Part shown: piece by piece, positions 1 to 6,548 of the stretch
Layout: every line of letters starts with the position of its first letter
How positions within the stretch are numbered: position 1 is the first letter of the stretch
Assembly (NCBI GenBank): GCA_021802185.1
Contig: JAKAAV010000100.1
Coordinates: 1-7,668 of the forward strand
Direction of reading: 5' to 3'
Origin: Chloroflexota bacterium
GTDB taxonomy: Bacteria; Chloroflexota; Limnocylindria; Limnocylindrales; CSP1-4
Length of the DNA stretch: 7,668 nucleotides
Translations under genes and position numbers: made by a program
Notes under the pieces: generated by a model
What the model saw: the letters and a program-made list of their open reading frames with translations, nothing else
Told to the model about the DNA's origin: nothing
Databases searched by the model: none

Positions 1-587
1 GTCGGAAATGCGCTGGAGGACCGAGGGGACCTCGGCGCCGGGGCCGGCAACCGGGAGGCGACGACACTCGCGCGCAGGTTCGACATGGTCGCCCGGATGC
101 ACCCCGATCGCCCGTTCGTCATCGCCGACGACGCGACGTGGTGAGCCCTCAGCGCACGGCGCAGTCGATCGATGCGGACGGCTGGCTGCGGACCGGCGAC
201 CTCGGGAGGGTGCGGCCCGACGGGCATCTCGAGCTGCCCGGGCGGCCACGCGAGCTGTACAGGGTCGGCGGCGAGCTCGTCGCGCCGAAGGAGGTCGAGA
301 TCGTCCTCAGCCGCTTCCCGGGCGTCAGCCAGGCGTACGTGGCGGGGGTGCCGGACGAGCGGATGGGCGAGGTCGGGTGGGCGTGGATCGTCCCCGAGGC
401 CGGGGCGACCGTCGACACGAGCGCGCTCGCGCGCCACTGCCGCGGCCATCTCGCCCCGTTCAAGGTGCCGCGTACCGTGCGCCTGCTCTCCGCCGAGGAG
501 CTTCCGACGACGACCACCGGGAAGGTGCAGAAGTTCCGGCTCATCGAGTCGGCCCTGGGCGAGCGCACGATGCCCGTGGAGCGATGA
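1..587 (+). pseudogene. Acyl-CoA/acyl-ACP ligase (AMP-binding) with internal deletion
   Basis: Two pieces of one ANL-superfamily adenylating enzyme lie in different frames. Frame 1 runs in from the left edge and ends at a TGA at 142-144. It reads TLARRFDMVARMHPDRPFV followed by IADDATW, which is the typical first 40 or so residues of an acyl-CoA synthetase. From about 138 (a GTG is available) frame 3 encodes the C-terminal part: the TGDLG motif, the hinge region, YRVGGELVAPKEVE, and the A10 motif TTTTGKVQKFRL with the catalytic Lys, ending at TGA 585-587. Roughly 350 residues normally found between them are missing, including the phosphate-binding loop and the adenylation core, and the frame changes at the join. 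As it stands it cannot make a working ligase. A family member would activate a fatty or aromatic acid as starter for the pathway downstream. The stop overlaps the next gene's ATG (ATGA). A metagenome misjoin would look the same. Confidence 0.75.
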
Positions 588-1498
588 CCGCCCGCGCCGA
601 CCACGAGCCCGGGCGAGGTCGCGGGGGCCGGCGGCACCCGGTTCTCGGCCGATCCGGGTTGCCGGGTCGCTGGGCGATGCGCCGGGCCGAGCGACACGAG
701 GAGCTGCTCGACGGTCCGCTGGAGGACGCCGCGGCGCTCCGGGGCAACCTGCGGGACCTCCGGCGCGTGAACCGGCTGCTCGGCGGGACGGCGCTCAGCA
801 CGGTCGCGCTCGTGCGTCTGCTGGACCACGTCTCCGGCACGATCGGCGGCGTTCACCCCGTCCCCCCCGTGCGCGGCGCGGCCGCGGTGCAGCTGCTCGA
901 CGTCGGGACGGGGGCGGCCGACATCCCGCTCGCGCTGCTCCGCCACGCCCGACGCGCGCGACTGCCGCTCGCGGTGGTCGCCGTCGATTCGCGCCCTGAG
1001 GTGCTCGACGCCGCGCGCGCGATCGACGCGGCCCTCGCCTCACCCGACGCGCCACGGCTCGTCGTGGCCGACGGACGGCGACTCCCCTGGCCCGACGGCT
1101 CGTTCGACGTCGCGCATGCGTCGCTCGTGCTCCACCACCTCGAGCCACCCGACGCGGTCGCGTTCCTCGCCGAGCTGCGGCGGGTCAGTCGTCGGGGCGT
1201 GATCGTCAACGACCTCGCGCGGAACCGCCTCGCGTGGCTGTTCGCGATCGCGGGCGCACGGCTGCTGACACGCAACCCGCTCACGCGGAACGACGCGCCG
1301 CTCTCGGTCCGCCGGGCGTACACGCTGCCCGAGGTCCGCGATCTGCTCCGGGCCGCGGGGCTCCGGCCCGTTCACGTCGGCCTTGGCCTAGCGCGATACC
1401 GGTTCGCGATCGCGGCAGTCCCGTCCGACGTGCCTGCGGTCGGCCTGCCGGCGGCCGACGCGCCCGCGAACGCCGGGCGCGCTCCGGAGCGACCCTGA
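584..1498 (+). CDS. Class I SAM-dependent methyltransferase
   Basis: 304 residues. A Rossmann-fold methyltransferase is shown by motif I LLDVGTGAADIP (about 104-115), the acidic residue ending strand 2 in VVAVDSRPEVLDAAR (D135), the motif II region RLPWPDGSFDVAHASLVLHH (about 167-186), and a post-motif helix with ELRRVSRRGVIVND. The leading segment ELLDGPLEDAAALRGNLRDL (about 40-59), followed by RRVNRLLGG, is typical of the UbiE-like methyltransferases that sit next to FAD oxidoreductases in polyketide/alkylresorcinol-type clusters. It probably O- or C-methylates a phenolic or quinoid product; the substrate is inferred. The ATG at 584 was chosen because it overlaps the upstream stop as ATGA. 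An ATG at 677 (residue 32) would drop a basic, probably disordered leader and start closer to the conserved domain, so it is a real alternative. The last 25 or so residues are Ala/Pro-rich and look disordered. Confidence 0.92.
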   Translation: MTARADHEPGRGRGGRRHPVLGRSGLPGRWAMRRAERHEELLDGPLEDAAALRGNLRDLRRVNRLLGGTALSTVALVRLLDHVSGTIGGVHPVPPVRGAAAVQLLDVGTGAADIPLALLRHARRARLPLAVVAVDSRPEVLDAARAIDAALASPDAPRLVVADGRRLPWPDGSFDVAHASLVLHHLEPPDAVAFLAELRRVSRRGVIVNDLARNRLAWLFAIAGARLLTRNPLTRNDAPLSVRRAYTLPEVRDLLRAAGLRPVHVGLGLARYRFAIAAVPSDVPAVGLPAADAPANAGRAPERP

Positions 1499-2823
1499 TG
1501 GCGGAGCGGGTCGAGATCGCGATCGTCGGTGGGGGACCGGCCGGAGCCACGCTCGCGATCCTGCTTGCACGATCCGGCCACGACGTCGTCGTGCTCGAAC
1601 GCGCCGTCGTCCCGCGCTGGCGTGCGTGCGGCGTCTTCAGCCCCACCGCGCTGCCGCTACTCGGCGGCCTGGGCATCCTCGCTCCCGAGCCCGCGCTCGC
1701 CGCCCGGTCCGGTCCAGAACCGGCGCTCGTCCGCCGGTTGCCCGGGCTCCGCCTCGAGGTCCCGGACGCACCGCCACTCGACCTGTTCGGCCACGCGGCG
1801 CCTGCAGGGTTCGCGCGCCCCGCGTTCGACGCCGCGCTCCTCGCTGCCGCGTCCCACGCCGGAGCCCGGGTCGAGGCCGGTGTCGAGGTCGCGGCGATGT
1901 CCGCGCCCACGGGCGGCCACTCACGCCTCGACGTCCGCGGTCCGGACGGCCACCGACGGATCGTCGAGGCCGATCTCGTCGTGGGCGCGGACGGCATCCG
2001 GTCCGTCGTCGCGCGCGCCGCCGGGGTGGTCGTGCGTCCCCGGCTCGCAGGACGCGTGGCGCTCACGTTCCACGTCGCGGAGCCGGCGAGCGGCGACCCG
2101 AGGTTCGGGTCACCGATCCGGCCAGCGCGGATGATCGTCTTCGACGGCGGCTACTGCGGCCTCGCGCCGGTTCCCGGCGGACGCCTCAACGCCGGGATCG
2201 TGCTGCACGGCCGGCCCTGGCTGGACGCACTGCACCGCGAGGGTGCCGCGGCCGTCGCGCAGCGCGTCCTGGCCTCCATCCCGCCTGGGCCGGGCGATGG
2301 AACGAGCATCCGGATGCCATCCGGCCCGACCGATGCCACCGGCGGCGGGGTCGCGCCCGGCCGCGGCGATGCGTTCCCGTCCGGGGCCGCGACCGGCGCT
2401 CGTGTGCTCGATGCCGTTGCGGGCGCGTTTCCGCTGTCGCACGCCGTTCGACGAGCCGCGGGGTCGCACTGGCTGCTTGTCGGAGACGCAGCGGGGTTCC
2501 TCGACCCGTTCACCGGCGACGGCCTGGACCGCGCGCTCGTCTCGGCCGCGCTCGCCGCCGACGCCATCGCCGGTCACCAGCGAGGTCGAAGGGACGCCTT
2601 CGCCTCGTATGCGGACGCCATCCACGAGCGGTTCGAGCCGCGCGACCGGCTCTCGCTGCTGCTCCAGGCGTTCGTGGCGCGCCCCTCCGTGCTCGCGTAC
2701 GCGCTGCGCCGCGTGGCGCGGCGCGAGGCGCTCCGGCGGACGATCGACCTCGTGCTCGCCGATCGCCTCCCCGCCTCTCGCGCGCTCGATCCGCGTTTCC
2801 TCGCGGCCGTGCTGGCCCCCTGA
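1498..2823 (+). CDS. FAD-dependent oxidoreductase, geranylgeranyl-reductase-like
   Basis: 441 residues. The N-terminal dinucleotide fold reads IAIVGGGPAGATLA (7-20) and ends strand 2 at VVVLER with the acidic residue that binds the FAD ribose. The second FAD motif is DLVVGADGIRSVVAR (about 159-173) and the third is LLVGDAAGFLDPFTGDGL (about 326-343). WRACGVFSP near residue 41 and GLAPVPGGRLNAGIVL at 221-236 are typical of the geranylgeranyl reductase / PHBH-fold group. Members reduce isoprenoid double bonds or hydroxylate aromatic rings. Beside a methyltransferase, ring hydroxylation to a quinol or quinone is the likelier role here, by inference. The ATG overlaps the methyltransferase stop (TGATG) and has a GGAG at 1486-1489, 8 nt upstream. 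A Gly/Pro-rich stretch (about 263-302) before the third FAD motif looks like an insertion. No signal peptide is seen; the enzyme is probably soluble or peripheral to the membrane. Confidence 0.93.
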   Translation: MAERVEIAIVGGGPAGATLAILLARSGHDVVVLERAVVPRWRACGVFSPTALPLLGGLGILAPEPALAARSGPEPALVRRLPGLRLEVPDAPPLDLFGHAAPAGFARPAFDAALLAAASHAGARVEAGVEVAAMSAPTGGHSRLDVRGPDGHRRIVEADLVVGADGIRSVVARAAGVVVRPRLAGRVALTFHVAEPASGDPRFGSPIRPARMIVFDGGYCGLAPVPGGRLNAGIVLHGRPWLDALHREGAAAVAQRVLASIPPGPGDGTSIRMPSGPTDATGGGVAPGRGDAFPSGAATGARVLDAVAGAFPLSHAVRRAAGSHWLLVGDAAGFLDPFTGDGLDRALVSAALAADAIAGHQRGRRDAFASYADAIHERFEPRDRLSLLLQAFVARPSVLAYALRRVARREALRRTIDLVLADRLPASRALDPRFLAAVLAP

Positions 2824-2826
2824 CCC

Positions 2827-3564
2827 GTGCGCAGCGTGCTCTCGATCCACGTCGACGCGCCTCCGGACATCGTGTTCGGGCTGGTTCGCGACGTCGAAGC
2901 CTGGGCCACCCTGCTGCCGCACTATCGGAGCGTCCGCGTGCTGCGCCGCTCCCCCGGCGGGTGGCTGCTCGCCGCGTACGTCGCGATGCTCCCGGTGCCG
3001 TTCGGCCGCTCGCTGCCGATCCCGTGGCGTTCATGGTCGTCGTCGCGCCCGGCCACGCGGGAGCTGCGCTTCCGCCACGCGGGCGGCATCACCGATGGCA
3101 TGGAGGTGACGTGGCGGATCACGCCTGCCTCGTCCGGGTCGCACGTCTCGATCGAGCACCGGTTCGCCCGTCCGCTGCCCATCCCCCGTCTTGCCGCCAC
3201 CCGCCGGGCCGACGACGTGATCCCGCTCGTCGTCGACCGCCTCGTCGTCCGCCCGATCGCCGGCCGAACGCTGCGCGCCGTGCGGGCCGCGGCGGAGTCG
3301 GTACGACCGGATCGAGCCGGGGCGAGCGCGCCTGGCCGTCCGCCGGCTGCACCTGGCGGGCCGGCAACCGCACCCGGGCGGCCCGCGACGACACCCGGCG
3401 GTCCCGCGACCACACCCAGCCAGCCCGCGGCTGCACCTGGCGGGCCGGCAACTGCACCCGGGCGGCCCGCGACCGCACCCGGCGGTCCCGCGACCGCGCC
3501 CGGCCGCATGGCGGCACGGGCTCGCAAGGCACCCGGCGGCAATTCGACGGGTCCCGTCCCGTGA
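2827..3564 (+). CDS. SRPBCC (START/polyketide-cyclase-like) protein with repetitive Pro/Ala/Gly tail
   Basis: 245 residues, GTG start 3 nt after the preceding stop; no clear Shine-Dalgarno, so coupling is likely. Residues 1-155 fit the SRPBCC helix-grip fold: a first strand IHVDAPPDIVFGLVRDVEAW, then HYRSVRVL, LRFRHAGGITDGMEVTWRI, SHVSIEHRF, and a closing helix around VDRLVVRPIAGRTLRAVRAA. Such proteins bind hydrophobic ligands in a cavity and include polyketide cyclases and CoQ-binding (Coq10-like) proteins. In this operon it could guide cyclisation or carry a lipid/quinone intermediate (inference). From about residue 173 the sequence is eight heptads of the form xxPG(G/R)PA, one of them TTPSQPA, then a short basic end. 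That tail is not part of the fold and is probably disordered. Its stop overlaps the GTG of the ketosynthase (GTGA). Confidence 0.82.
   Translation: MRSVLSIHVDAPPDIVFGLVRDVEAWATLLPHYRSVRVLRRSPGGWLLAAYVAMLPVPFGRSLPIPWRSWSSSRPATRELRFRHAGGITDGMEVTWRITPASSGSHVSIEHRFARPLPIPRLAATRRADDVIPLVVDRLVVRPIAGRTLRAVRAAAESVRPDRAGASAPGRPPAAPGGPATAPGRPATTPGGPATTPSQPAAAPGGPATAPGRPATAPGGPATAPGRMAARARKAPGGNSTGPVP
3344..3511 (+). repeat. Tandem 84-bp repeat made of 21-bp units, coding for a heptapeptide tail
   Basis: Two adjacent 84-bp copies (3344-3427 and 3428-3511) each begin CGGCTGCACCTGGCGGGCC. They differ at only about six positions over the first 70 bp and diverge at the end of each copy. Each copy is itself four 21-bp (seven-codon) units, so the reading frame is kept. 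The encoded heptads are AAPGGPA, TAPGRPA, TTPGGPA, TTPSQPA, AAPGGPA, TAPGRPA, TAPGGPA and TAPGRMA. The hierarchy (21 bp, then a four-unit block, then its duplication) indicates slippage or unequal recombination within the SRPBCC gene. Confidence 0.9.
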
Positions 3565-4841
3565 CGGGCACGGCGAGGTGGCGCGGCAGGCGCGTCGTCA
3601 TCACCGGGATGGGCGTCGTCACCCCGGTCGGCATCGGCCGCGACGCGTTCTGGCAGGGCGTTCGCGCCGGCCGGTCGCCGGCCCGGCGCCTCGACCGGTT
3701 CGATCCTGCGCAGTTCCGGTCGCGAGTCGCCGCGCAGGCCGACGATTTCGATCCCCTGGCGTTCATGGACGCACGAGCGGCGCGCCGCACCGACCGTTTC
3801 AGCCAGTTCTCGATCGCGGCCGGACGGATGGCACTCGTCGATGCCGGCCTCGCGACGGAGGCCGGGGCCGCGCAAGACGCAGCCGCGCATGCCGGGATCT
3901 ACGTGGGAAGCGCGCTCGGCGGCATCGCCTACGCCGAGCAGCAGCACGAGCGGTTCCTGGCGAGTGGGATCCGGTCCGTCGCTCCGAACCTCGCGCTCGC
4001 CGTGTTCGGAGGCGCCGGGCCGGCGAACCTCGGCATCTCGCTCGGGATCCGCGGCCCGATCGTCTCGAACGCGAACTCGTGCGCCTCGGGCGCGGTCGCG
4101 GTCGGCGAGGCCGCGCGCGCGATCCGGGACGGGGACCTCGACGTCGCGCTCGCCGGCGGCGTGGAGACGCCCCTGAGCCCCCTCGCGTTCGGCGCGTTCG
4201 ACGTCATCCACGCGCTGTCGTCGCGCTGGAACGACGAACCGGAGCGAGCAATGCGGCCGTTCGATGCGGAGCGGGACGGCTTCGTCATGGGCGAGGGCGC
4301 GGCGCTGTTCGTCCTCGAGGAGCTGGGGTCAGCGCGGCGCCGCGGGGCCCGCGAGCACGCCGAGGTGCTCGGGTACGGAGCGAGCTCCGACGGCTACCAC
4401 ATGGTGCAGCCGCGCCCGGATGGCACCGAGGCGGCGCGGGCGGTCGGCGACGCGCTCCGGGCGGCCGGAGTCGCGCCGCCCGAGATCGACTACGTGAACG
4501 CGCACGCCACCTCGACGCCGCTCGGCGACGCGGCGGAGGCCCTCGCGCTGTCGCTGGCACTCGGCGAGCAGGCCGAGCACGTGGCCGTCAGCGCCACGAA
4601 GGCGCTCTACGGTCATCCGCTCGGCGCGTCCGGCGCCATCGAGGTCGCGATCTGCGCTCTCGCCATGCAGGACGGGTGGGCGCCGCCGACCGTCAACCTG
4701 GTGGCAACGGAGGCGGGGATCGAGGAGCGACTTCCCGGCCTCAGTCGCGAGCCGCGGGTGGGGCCGATGCGACGCGTGCTGTCGACGTCGTTCGGCTTCG
4801 GTGGCCTGAACGCGGCACTGGTGCTGGGCGACGGGAGCTGA
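3561..4841 (+). CDS. Beta-ketoacyl-ACP synthase, FabF/KAS II-like
   Basis: 426 residues, close to the usual 410-425 of KAS II enzymes. It carries out decarboxylating Claisen condensation of an acyl thioester with a malonyl thioester. The thiolase fold is complete: N-terminal RRVVITGMGVVTPVGIG, nucleophile Cys174 in NANSCASGAVAVG, His315 in NAHATSTPLGD, Lys347 and His352 in SATKALYGHPLGASGAIE, and the C-terminal STSFGFGGLNAALVL. The GTG start overlaps the SRPBCC stop (GTGA) and leaves only about ten residues before the conserved RRVVITG. The reading frame is open far upstream, but that part is a shadow of other genes. No ACP or malonyltransferase lies next to it. Its place at the end of a methyltransferase/FAD/SRPBCC operon suggests it extends or primes an acyl chain for a dedicated product rather than being the housekeeping FabF. 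That is inference; a primary-metabolism role is not excluded. Confidence 0.95.
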   Translation: MTGTARWRGRRVVITGMGVVTPVGIGRDAFWQGVRAGRSPARRLDRFDPAQFRSRVAAQADDFDPLAFMDARAARRTDRFSQFSIAAGRMALVDAGLATEAGAAQDAAAHAGIYVGSALGGIAYAEQQHERFLASGIRSVAPNLALAVFGGAGPANLGISLGIRGPIVSNANSCASGAVAVGEAARAIRDGDLDVALAGGVETPLSPLAFGAFDVIHALSSRWNDEPERAMRPFDAERDGFVMGEGAALFVLEELGSARRRGAREHAEVLGYGASSDGYHMVQPRPDGTEAARAVGDALRAAGVAPPEIDYVNAHATSTPLGDAAEALALSLALGEQAEHVAVSATKALYGHPLGASGAIEVAICALAMQDGWAPPTVNLVATEAGIEERLPGLSREPRVGPMRRVLSTSFGFGGLNAALVLGDGS

Positions 4842-5085
4842 CGACGGGTGCGCGCGGCGCGGCGTGCCCGTTGTCCCGGCGTCGGCCGCGAAGTCGTCCG
4901 ATGTCTGGGACGACTTCGCCGAGTGCCGCTCCGGAACTGGGCGGTCGGGAGCCTCCGCACCTCTTCGTCGGCCAACGCCCGGGAAGGCGTCCCGGGCGGC
5001 GTCGTGTGTGTCGCCGCCGCTCTGCCATGTCGAGCGCCTCGAGCGCCGTCTCCGCCGGGCGGTACACCGTGCGATGGCCCGTCAT
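4741..5085 (-). CDS. Short unrecognised ORF coupled to the glycosyltransferase; possibly a gene remnant
   Basis: The ATG at 5085-5083 overlaps the glycosyltransferase stop (ATGA) and is preceded by a very strong Shine-Dalgarno sequence, so initiation here looks real. The first 25 or so codons (MTGHRTVYRPAETALEALDM and on) have normal GC-rich third positions. After that the product turns into Arg/Pro-rich low-complexity sequence with little coding character. The frame only closes at 4741, about 100 nt inside the convergent ketosynthase gene. The inverted repeat at 4888-4919 also lies within it. I do not recognise a family. Either a short or frameshifted gene starts here, or it is the 5' stub of a gene whose remainder was lost. 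Confidence 0.35.
   Translation of the reverse strand: MTGHRTVYRPAETALEALDMAERRRHTRRRPGRLPGRWPTKRCGGSRPPSSGAALGEVVPDIGRLRGRRRDNGHAAPRAPVVSSRRPAPVPRSGHRSRTTSTARVASAPPAARD
4888..4919. terminator. Perfect 12-bp inverted repeat; candidate bidirectional terminator
   Basis: GCGAAGTCGTCC (4888-4899) and GGACGACTTCGC (4908-4919) are exact reverse complements separated by the 8-nt loop GATGTCTG. It lies 46 nt past the ketosynthase stop and between convergent genes, which suits a terminator or mRNA 3'-end stabiliser. No T-run follows on either strand, so it is not a textbook intrinsic terminator. A protein-binding palindrome is the alternative. Confidence 0.45.
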
Positions 5086-6287
5086 CCAGCCACCTCCTCC
5101 GCCCCCACGTCCCCCGCGCCCCCGCTGGATGCCTCGAAGCGACCACCGTCGCGCGGGGAGTCGCCGCCCGCGGTCGCGGTCCGTCCGTTCCCCCCACGGC
5201 GCCGGTCGGGCCTCGTCGCACCGCCGCGCCTGGACCCATCCTCGCCGCGCCTGGCCAGCACGGCCCGGTACACGTGCTCGTACGCCTCCGTCATCCTGGC
5301 CGCCGAGAACCGCGGCACGGTCCGGCGCCTGATGTCCTCCCGGTTCAGCTGTGGGACCCGCCGGACCGCGAGCTCGCCCTCGGTGACGTCGTCAACGAGG
5401 AAGCCCGTGATCCCGTGCTCGACGATCTCGGTCAGCGCGCCGGCACGGCGCGCGATGACCGGCGTCCCGGTCGCCATCGACTCGATCGCCACCAGCCCGA
5501 ACGGCTCGGGCCACGCGCCCAGCATGACCGTGGCGAGCGCGGCGGCGTACAGGGCATCGCGCTCGGGCTGGTCGAGCTCGCCCAGGAACTCGACCGTCCC
5601 GTCGTCGATCGCGGGCTGCACCATCCTGTCGAACAGCTCGCGCTCCTCCGGCGTGTTGACCTTCGCGGCGACCCGCAACTGGCAGTGCGTGCGGCGCGCC
5701 AGCTCGATCGCGTCGTCGATGCCCTTCTCGCCCGCGACCCTGCCGACGAACGCGAGATACGAGCCGGTCTGGGAGCGGCCGGGCTCGCGACCGAGGGGCA
5801 GTCCGTGGTGGATCGTTCCGACCCAGTTCGCTTCCGGGAACCACCGGCGCTGGCTCGCGCTGATCGCGACGAGGGGGATCTCGCTGAACGCGTCGATGAG
5901 GTCGGGCATGCCGAAGGCATCCAGCCGCCCGTGCAGCGTCGTGACGACCGGTGTCGGGCACTCCCGGGCGAACAGGAAGCCGAGCTGCTCGACGTGGGAA
6001 TGGAAGACGTCGAACCGCTCGTGCTGCGCCCAGGCCTCTCCGAGGGTGATGTTGACGTAGGCCGAGGCATCGCCCTCGTACCCCTGCGCCCAGAGGCTCC
6101 GCTCCACCGTGGGGACGATCTCGGCCTCGATCGTCGAGTCACCCGGACCGAAGAGGGTCACGTCGTGGCCCTGCCTCTGCAGTTCGTCGATGAGCGCGGC
6201 GATGACCCGCTCCGTCCCGGCATAGCTGGGCGGCGGGACGGGCAGGACGGGGGGCGCAACCATCCCGATCCGCAGGCGTCGTTCCAT
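5082..6287 (-). CDS. GT4-family glycosyltransferase
   Basis: 401 residues with the GT-B fold. The N-terminal domain opens RIGMVAPPVLPVPPPSYAGT (6-25) followed by ERVI, with the glycine-bearing acceptor-side loop, and continues through FDVFHSHVEQLG and VVTTLHGRLD. The C-terminal donor domain starts at YLAFVGRVAGEKGIDDAIEL (177-196). It contains the GT4 EX7E motif EPFGLVAIE (E261 and E269), then SMATGTPVIARRAGALTEIV and GITGFLVDD, which bind the nucleotide-sugar. It would transfer a sugar from an NDP-sugar to an unknown acceptor, as in glycolipid, exopolysaccharide or osmolyte synthesis; the sequence does not tell which. No signal peptide or membrane span is seen, so it is probably cytosolic. 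Residues from about 348 to the end are Gly/Arg-rich and look disordered. ATG 6287 gives the usual short lead before the first strand, though no Shine-Dalgarno is visible upstream. It converges on the ketosynthase operon and is probably unrelated to it. Confidence 0.93.
   Translation of the reverse strand: MERRLRIGMVAPPVLPVPPPSYAGTERVIAALIDELQRQGHDVTLFGPGDSTIEAEIVPTVERSLWAQGYEGDASAYVNITLGEAWAQHERFDVFHSHVEQLGFLFARECPTPVVTTLHGRLDAFGMPDLIDAFSEIPLVAISASQRRWFPEANWVGTIHHGLPLGREPGRSQTGSYLAFVGRVAGEKGIDDAIELARRTHCQLRVAAKVNTPEERELFDRMVQPAIDDGTVEFLGELDQPERDALYAAALATVMLGAWPEPFGLVAIESMATGTPVIARRAGALTEIVEHGITGFLVDDVTEGELAVRRVPQLNREDIRRRTVPRFSAARMTEAYEHVYRAVLARRGEDGSRRGGATRPDRRRGGNGRTATAGGDSPRDGGRFEASSGGAGDVGAEEVAG
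5091..5100 (-). promoter_or_regulatory. Strong Shine-Dalgarno sequence before the 5085 ATG
   Basis: On the minus strand the sequence reads GGAGGAGGTG, then GCTGG, then ATG. The GGAGGTG core complements the 16S rRNA 3' end (CACCUCC) perfectly, with 5 nt spacing. It is the best ribosome binding site in the window and sits inside the last codons of the glycosyltransferase. Confidence 0.6.
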
Positions 6288-6383
6288 GGCACAAAGTCAA
6301 CGCCGATGGAAGGGCCGCCGCCACTGCCGTCGCCGCCTCTCGACTTGCGTTGCGGCTGCAGTCCGCGTCGACGGTCGGGACAG

Positions 6384-6392
6384 TGTGGATAA
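6384..6392 (-). promoter_or_regulatory. Single consensus DnaA box (TTATCCACA)
   Basis: The plus strand reads TGTGGATAA, so the minus strand is TTATCCACA, the perfect high-affinity DnaA box. It stands alone: no further boxes, AT-rich unwinding region or dnaA/dnaN genes are nearby, so it is not evidence for an origin. It could let DnaA regulate a flanking gene, or be a chance match. Confidence 0.35.
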
Positions 6393-6543
6393 CGACCCCG
6401 TCGTGCAACCAGACTGAAACCGTCGCGTTATGTGATCGGGTTCATCGACGCTCTACCCTTTGCTGCAATCGGGTAGCCGCGCGGCCCGTCCTGGCGTCGC
6501 TCGGCGCGGGCAACAGGTAATGGCCCGGGCAGCGCCCGGACCC

Positions 6544-6548
6544 GGAGG
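6544..6548 (+). promoter_or_regulatory. Ribosome binding site of the 101-aa gene
   Basis: GGAGG lies 6 nt before the ATG at 6555. It supports that start over the in-frame ATG at 6561 two codons later. Confidence 0.6.

Noticed and set aside
8..583. Frame open upstream of the methyltransferase
   Set aside because: Out of frame with both ligase pieces and Arg/Gly-rich low complexity; the recognisable protein begins after 584.
3344..3511. CRISPR-like array
   Set aside because: Repeats are contiguous 21/84-bp coding units without unique spacers and preserve the reading frame.
1626..3560. Long open frame upstream of and in frame with the ketosynthase
   Set aside because: It is the shadow of the FAD and SRPBCC genes, extremely Arg-rich, with no family features until after GTG 3561.
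2922..4211. 429-codon minus-strand frame opposite SRPBCC and ketosynthase
   Set aside because: Antisense of two well-supported genes; composition is typical of high-GC shadows.
4848..6392. 514-codon plus-strand frame opposite the glycosyltransferase
   Set aside because: Mirror of the glycosyltransferase codons; no domain recognised and the minus-strand gene has clear motifs.
6380..6480. Replication origin
   Set aside because: Only one DnaA box, no AT-rich unwinding element and no origin-linked genes.
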